The position numbers and the translations under genes are program-made. A stretch of 64,000 nt of DNA. It comes from Nitrospira sp. (GTDB taxonomy: Bacteria; Nitrospirota; Nitrospiria; Nitrospirales; Nitrospiraceae). The DNA lies in assembly GCA_035968315.1 (NCBI GenBank), contig JAVYIN010000005.1:806001-870000 (forward strand), written 5' to 3'. The notes beneath the pieces were generated by a model. The model ran no database searches and was not told the origin of the DNA. It saw only the letters and a program-made list of their open reading frames with translations. Positions 60,745 to 64,000 of the stretch are shown one piece after another (positions within the stretch are counted from its first letter, which is position 1; the number at the start of each line of letters is the position of its first letter).

Positions 60745-61853
60745 GATCGGCGCTCCCTCAGACATCGTGAAAGCGCCAAAAGCAGCCGGTCGTTGTCTCG
60801 CCGCTGCCGCACGGCAATCCTGATCGAGCGCGCGTTCGCGCCGGGCACTCTGGAGCAGTCCCGGATCAGCAATCCGTCCCGTCGCAGGCGTTCCGTCATC
60901 TGCCTCGCCTGCCAGCCACGGGGCAATTCCATGAAAATGTAATTGGCATGCGCTGGAAATACCCTGCACCCCGGCAACTCCGCAAGCAGCCCGGCCAATC
61001 GCGTGCGCTCTGTGATCACGTACTGGAGACTCTTCCGGGCATGCGCCGTATCCTGCAGCGCAGCCAAGGCGGCCACCTGCCCCATCGCATTCACTGACCA
61101 GGGCGGCAATGCGCCCCGCAGCGTCCGCGCCACGGAAGCCCTCGCGACCGCGTACCCGACCCGCAATCCAGGCAAACCATAGAATTTCGTCAGGCTCCGC
61201 AACACCACGACGCGCGACAACGACGCAGCCAGGGACAAGATCGATCGTTCCGGACAGTAGTCGGCAAATGTTTCATCGACGATCAACCAGACACCCCGCC
61301 GCTGCGCCATGCGCGCCAGCTCCAGTACAGCCTCGGCACCACAGGCCTGCCCCGTTGGACTGTTGGGATTGCAGAACATCACCCCGTCGATCGCCCGAGG
61401 CCCGTTCTTCTGCCGGTGCAGCAAGCCGCACAGGCGCTCGACCGGCAAGGCATACTGTTCGTTGCGATCAGCACAGACCTGCGACACGTGCCCGCCATGG
61501 CGCACCATGGACGCGGCATACTCGGAGAACGTGGGCTGCACCACCAACAGATGATCGATCTTGAGCGCGTGCGGCAGGGCATAGATCAATTCCATCGAGC
61601 CGTTTCCCACCACGATCTGTGCTGATTCACACTGCCATTGCGTGGCCAGCGCCTGGCGCAGTGCCCAACAGTCAGGATCGGGATAGTGGGACAACACATG
61701 ACGAGCGCCGGTGATCGCCCGCCAGACCCGTGGCGACGGACCCAGCGGATTGATGCTGGCGCTGAAATCGAGCACCTCCGTCACATCGCACTGCAACTCG
61801 CGCGACGCGGCATAGACATCGCCGCCATGCGAGCGGGCCTTCAGACGAGCCAT
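60741..61853 (-). CDS. cobD: Threonine-phosphate decarboxylase CobD
   Basis: A 370-residue PLP-dependent enzyme of the aspartate aminotransferase fold. LDFSASINPLGPSPRVW is the characteristic N-terminal segment and the lysine that binds PLP is in LRSLTKFYGLPGLRVGYAV. Other fold residues are FCNPNSPTGQACG and LIVDETFADYCP. It decarboxylates L-threonine O-3-phosphate to (R)-1-amino-2-propanol phosphate, the linker of the nucleotide loop. GGAGGG precedes the start, which overlaps cbiB by 13 bases. Histidinol-phosphate aminotransferase is a related alternative, but the operon favours CobD. Confidence 0.9.
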   Translation of the reverse strand: MARLKARSHGGDVYAASRELQCDVTEVLDFSASINPLGPSPRVWRAITGARHVLSHYPDPDCWALRQALATQWQCESAQIVVGNGSMELIYALPHALKIDHLLVVQPTFSEYAASMVRHGGHVSQVCADRNEQYALPVERLCGLLHRQKNGPRAIDGVMFCNPNSPTGQACGAEAVLELARMAQRRGVWLIVDETFADYCPERSILSLAASLSRVVVLRSLTKFYGLPGLRVGYAVARASVARTLRGALPPWSVNAMGQVAALAALQDTAHARKSLQYVITERTRLAGLLAELPGCRVFPAHANYIFMELPRGWQARQMTERLRRDGLLIRDCSRVPGANARSIRIAVRQRRDNDRLLLALSRCLRERRS

Positions 61854-62797
61854 CGCATCCCTCCGGCCATGGCCAAGCCCAACACACAGGCCATGACCAT
61901 CATCCGCATCGCAAGAGAGATATCCTCGACAACCAGCGCCCTAGCGGCCTCGCCAATGAATGGCCGCTCATGAGGCACGCCGTCATAGTAATTGAGCCCT
62001 CCCAGCTGCACACCGAGAACACCGGCCAACGCCGCTTCCGGCCTTCCGCTATTCGGACTGGGATGGTTGCCGCCATCCCGCCAGAATATGCGCCACCCGT
62101 TTCTCATCGGATCAATTTGTCCTGTGACCAGGCCAGACGCAAAGACCAGCAGCACAGCCGTCAGCCTGGCCGGAACCCAATTCGCAATGTCGTCAAGCCT
62201 GGCGGAGGCCCACCCGAAATCGAGATGCCACTCATCCCGATGGCCGACCATCGAATCCAGCGTATTCACCGCTTTATACGCCAGCGCCAGCGGCGCGCCA
62301 CCGATGGCCAGGTAGAAGAGCGGCGCGATCACCCCATCGGCGGTGCTCTCCGCCACCGTTTCCACCGCCGCGCGCACCACGCCGGATTCGGACAGCGGCT
62401 CGGTGTCACGCCCGACGATCATCGCCACGGCCTGTCGGGCAGCGGGAAGATTGCCCTGCTGCAACGCGTCACGCACCGCCCGCACATGGTCCCATAAATC
62501 CCGTCCCGCGAGTGTGGTGGAGGCCAGGACAATAGACACGGCCGTCCCACACCACAGGGATAGATCCGAGGCGGCGTCAATTGCCGCATACCCGACCGCA
62601 TAGACAGCTCCGGGTAAACCAACGGCCAGCCCGATCCCGGCCAGACGAAGACCAGCCGGACTCTGGCACATCCCTCTGACATGCGCATCGCACCAGGCAA
62701 TGACAGCCCCCATTCCGCGAACGGGATGCGGCAGCCATCGGGGATCACCGACAAGCGTATCAAGGCAGGCTGCCAGCAGGAGTTCGCGTCCCGTCAT
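61841..62797 (-). CDS. cbiB: Adenosylcobinamide-phosphate synthase CbiB
   Basis: A 318-residue membrane protein of the usual CbiB length. The ATG at 62795-62797 overlaps the cobS stop (ATGA). It has DTLVGDPRWLPHPVRGMG near the N-terminus, ESTADGVIAPLFYLAIGGAP and YKAVNTLDSMVGHRDE, all characteristic. It condenses adenosylcobyric acid with aminopropanol phosphate to make adenosylcobinamide phosphate. It lies between cobS and cobD. Confidence 0.95.
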   Translation of the reverse strand: MTGRELLLAACLDTLVGDPRWLPHPVRGMGAVIAWCDAHVRGMCQSPAGLRLAGIGLAVGLPGAVYAVGYAAIDAASDLSLWCGTAVSIVLASTTLAGRDLWDHVRAVRDALQQGNLPAARQAVAMIVGRDTEPLSESGVVRAAVETVAESTADGVIAPLFYLAIGGAPLALAYKAVNTLDSMVGHRDEWHLDFGWASARLDDIANWVPARLTAVLLVFASGLVTGQIDPMRNGWRIFWRDGGNHPSPNSGRPEAALAGVLGVQLGGLNYYDGVPHERPFIGEAARALVVEDISLAMRMMVMACVLGLAMAGGMRWLV

Positions 62798-63558
62798 AGG
62801 AACCACAGCAGCAACGGCACGAGGAGCAGAAAGACGATTTCGATAAGTTCATTCGTGGCACCCAGCGTGTCTCCCGTAATGCCGCCGAACCAATGGCGGC
62901 AACCGGCCCATACGGCGGCGACCAGCGCCGCCGCGCACAGCAGAACGACGAATGCGCTCTGTACGCCAAACGCCAAGCCCAGCCCGACGGAAAGCACCGC
63001 CGTCGAAATCAGCACTTGGAGGGACGACAGGTGCGTAAGAAATGGGGCAGCCAAGCCTCCCTCCGCCCGTGCGTAGGGTGAGGCCCAGGCCAGGGTCACC
63101 ATCGCCCACCGTCCAACCGCCGGCATACAGAGCAGGGCGGGCAGCCTGAGCGCCTGTGGCAAGGCCATCAGCCCGGCATAGCGCAACAGCAAGGAGAGAT
63201 ACAGTCCCGTGGCACCGACCGCGCCGATGCGCGGATCGCGCATGATCGGCAGCCGCTCCGCCGGCGTCCGGCCGCCGGCCAATCCATCCAGCGTGTCCGC
63301 CAACCCATCCTGATGCAACCCGCGCGTCACCAGCACCAGCAGCATGATCAACAGTGCATTCACTACGGTGGGGGCAAAGAGATGTGTCAGTGCCATGTCA
63401 ACAAGGGCGAGTCCGCCGCCGATGACCATCCCGACGAGAGGATACCAGGCCATCGACGCCGCCAATTCCGAGGCAGTCGGTTCATGATGCGCCCGGCTCA
63501 ACGGAATGGCTGTCAAAAAATGCCACGCAAAGACGAATGGACGGACAACCGCTCCCAT
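62794..63558 (-). CDS. cobS: Cobalamin (5'-phosphate) synthase CobS
   Basis: A 254-residue inner-membrane enzyme with about six hydrophobic segments. The signature LHQDGLADTLDGLAGG is followed by IMRDPRIGAVGATGL. It joins adenosylcobinamide-GDP with alpha-ribazole (or its phosphate) to give adenosylcobalamin (or its phosphate). It starts 3 bases after the cobT stop, with AGGA near the start codon, and overlaps cbiB by four bases. This tight spacing continues through the operon. Confidence 0.94.
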   Translation of the reverse strand: MGAVVRPFVFAWHFLTAIPLSRAHHEPTASELAASMAWYPLVGMVIGGGLALVDMALTHLFAPTVVNALLIMLLVLVTRGLHQDGLADTLDGLAGGRTPAERLPIMRDPRIGAVGATGLYLSLLLRYAGLMALPQALRLPALLCMPAVGRWAMVTLAWASPYARAEGGLAAPFLTHLSSLQVLISTAVLSVGLGLAFGVQSAFVVLLCAAALVAAVWAGCRHWFGGITGDTLGATNELIEIVFLLLVPLLLWFL

Positions 63559-63561
63559 ATC

Positions 63562-64000
63562 CTAGGCTTTCTCCGCCACCCCGGCTTCATCAAATGTCGC
63601 CATCTCATTGTAGATCTTGATCGCGGCGCACACGAGACTCATGCCCAGACAAGCGCCCGTTCCCTCTCCAAGACGCAGATCCAGGTCCAGGAGCGGCTTG
63701 GCCCCCACATGATCCAAGATGGCTTGATGCCCGCGCTCAACCGAGCGATGCGAGGCGATGAGATACTCCCGGCACCGCGGCTGGAGACCGACCGCGATCA
63801 ATGCCGCAGCTCCGGCAATAAACCCATCCAAGACCACCGGCACTCGAGCCGCAGCCGCGCCGAGAATCAAACCGGCCAGCCCCCCGATTTCCAGCCCGCC
63901 CACTTTGGCCAAGACGTCGAGCGCGTCGGTTCGATCGGGACGGTGCAGATCCAGCGCGTGCTGGATCACGGTCACCTTCCGCGCATGTCCCGCCTCGTCG
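63562..64000 (-). CDS. cobT: Nicotinate-nucleotide:dimethylbenzimidazole phosphoribosyltransferase CobT (C-terminal part)
   Basis: The last 145 or so codons are inside the window; the reading frame stays open to base 64000 and the start is outside. Family landmarks are [49 protein letters not shown] and [15 protein letters not shown], with a final [10 protein letters not shown]. It activates the lower-ligand base as alpha-ribazole phosphate. It is the most upstream cobalamin gene visible, so the operon probably extends beyond the window. Confidence 0.94.
   Translation of the reverse strand, partial: DEAGHARKVTVIQHALDLHRPDRTDALDVLAKVGGLEIGGLAGLILGAAAARVPVVLDGFIAGAAALIAVGLQPRCREYLIASHRSVERGHQAILDHVGAKPLLDLDLRLGEGTGACLGMSLVCAAIKIYNEMATFDEAGVAEKA

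Overview
The window is a GC-rich chromosomal segment from a Gram-negative, LPS-producing bacterium. Several things suggest a Nitrospira-type organism (Nitrospirota): divergent OprP-like porins beside molybdate and sulfonate-type uptake genes, many short haem c proteins, a GlcD/GlcF fusion with a diheme cytochrome, a TonB receptor with YfiR and a hybrid kinase, and a late cobalamin operon containing CbiZ. That assignment is an inference from gene content, not a database result. I saw no rRNA or tRNA gene, no CRISPR array and no insertion sequence.

Region 1 (1-14.6 kb) is an oxyanion and sulfur-compound uptake locus built around a short AT-rich divergent control region (6.4-6.6 kb). The leftward arm reads XRE/ligand-binding regulator, ModA-like protein, lipoprotein, OprP-type porin, ModA, small lipoprotein, ModB, ModC (cut by the window edge). 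The rightward arm reads outer-membrane protein, YezD (DUF2292), OprP-type porin, ModA-like protein, lipoprotein, then an SsuA/TauA-type ABC transporter and an unknown secreted protein. A porin, a ModA-like protein and an unnamed lipoprotein therefore occur twice as a paralogous set. This is the best candidate here for an undescribed envelope-spanning uptake system.

Region 2 (14.7-27.9 kb) holds a ChrA transporter, a histidine kinase/NtrC-type regulator pair, an FMN-type oxidase relative, Tex, a J-domain protein fused to a degenerate ERCC4 nuclease-like domain, TrmL, a PII-like protein, a TPR protein and an aldose epimerase. Region 3 (27.9-37.9 kb) holds a TonB receptor-YfiR-hybrid kinase operon, a frameshifted remnant of a second TonB receptor, a beta-grasp MoaD-like protein, a diheme cytochrome c, a large FAD/Fe-S dehydrogenase and a 2-hydroxyacid dehydrogenase. 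Region 4 (37.9-45.6 kb) holds a TPR protein, a cold-shock protein with a clear terminator, and an LPS cluster: lptF, lptG, a FabF-like synthase, an acyl carrier protein with a lysine-rich tail, and lpxD.

Region 5 (45.6-58.4 kb) is a leftward chemosensory cluster: a haem-binding DUF3365 protein, CheY-like regulator, CheW, MCP, a large CheA with three Hpt domains and a receiver, two further CheW-like proteins, a receiver-coiled-coil protein, a degenerate Hpt protein, an HD-GYP protein and a small membrane protein. No cheR or cheB is present. A good sigma-54 promoter match inside an inverted repeat lies upstream. Region 6 (58.5-64 kb) is a tightly coupled leftward cobalamin operon, cobT (partial)-cobS-cbiB-cobD-cbiZ-cobQ, covering nucleotide-loop assembly, aminopropanol attachment and corrinoid salvage.
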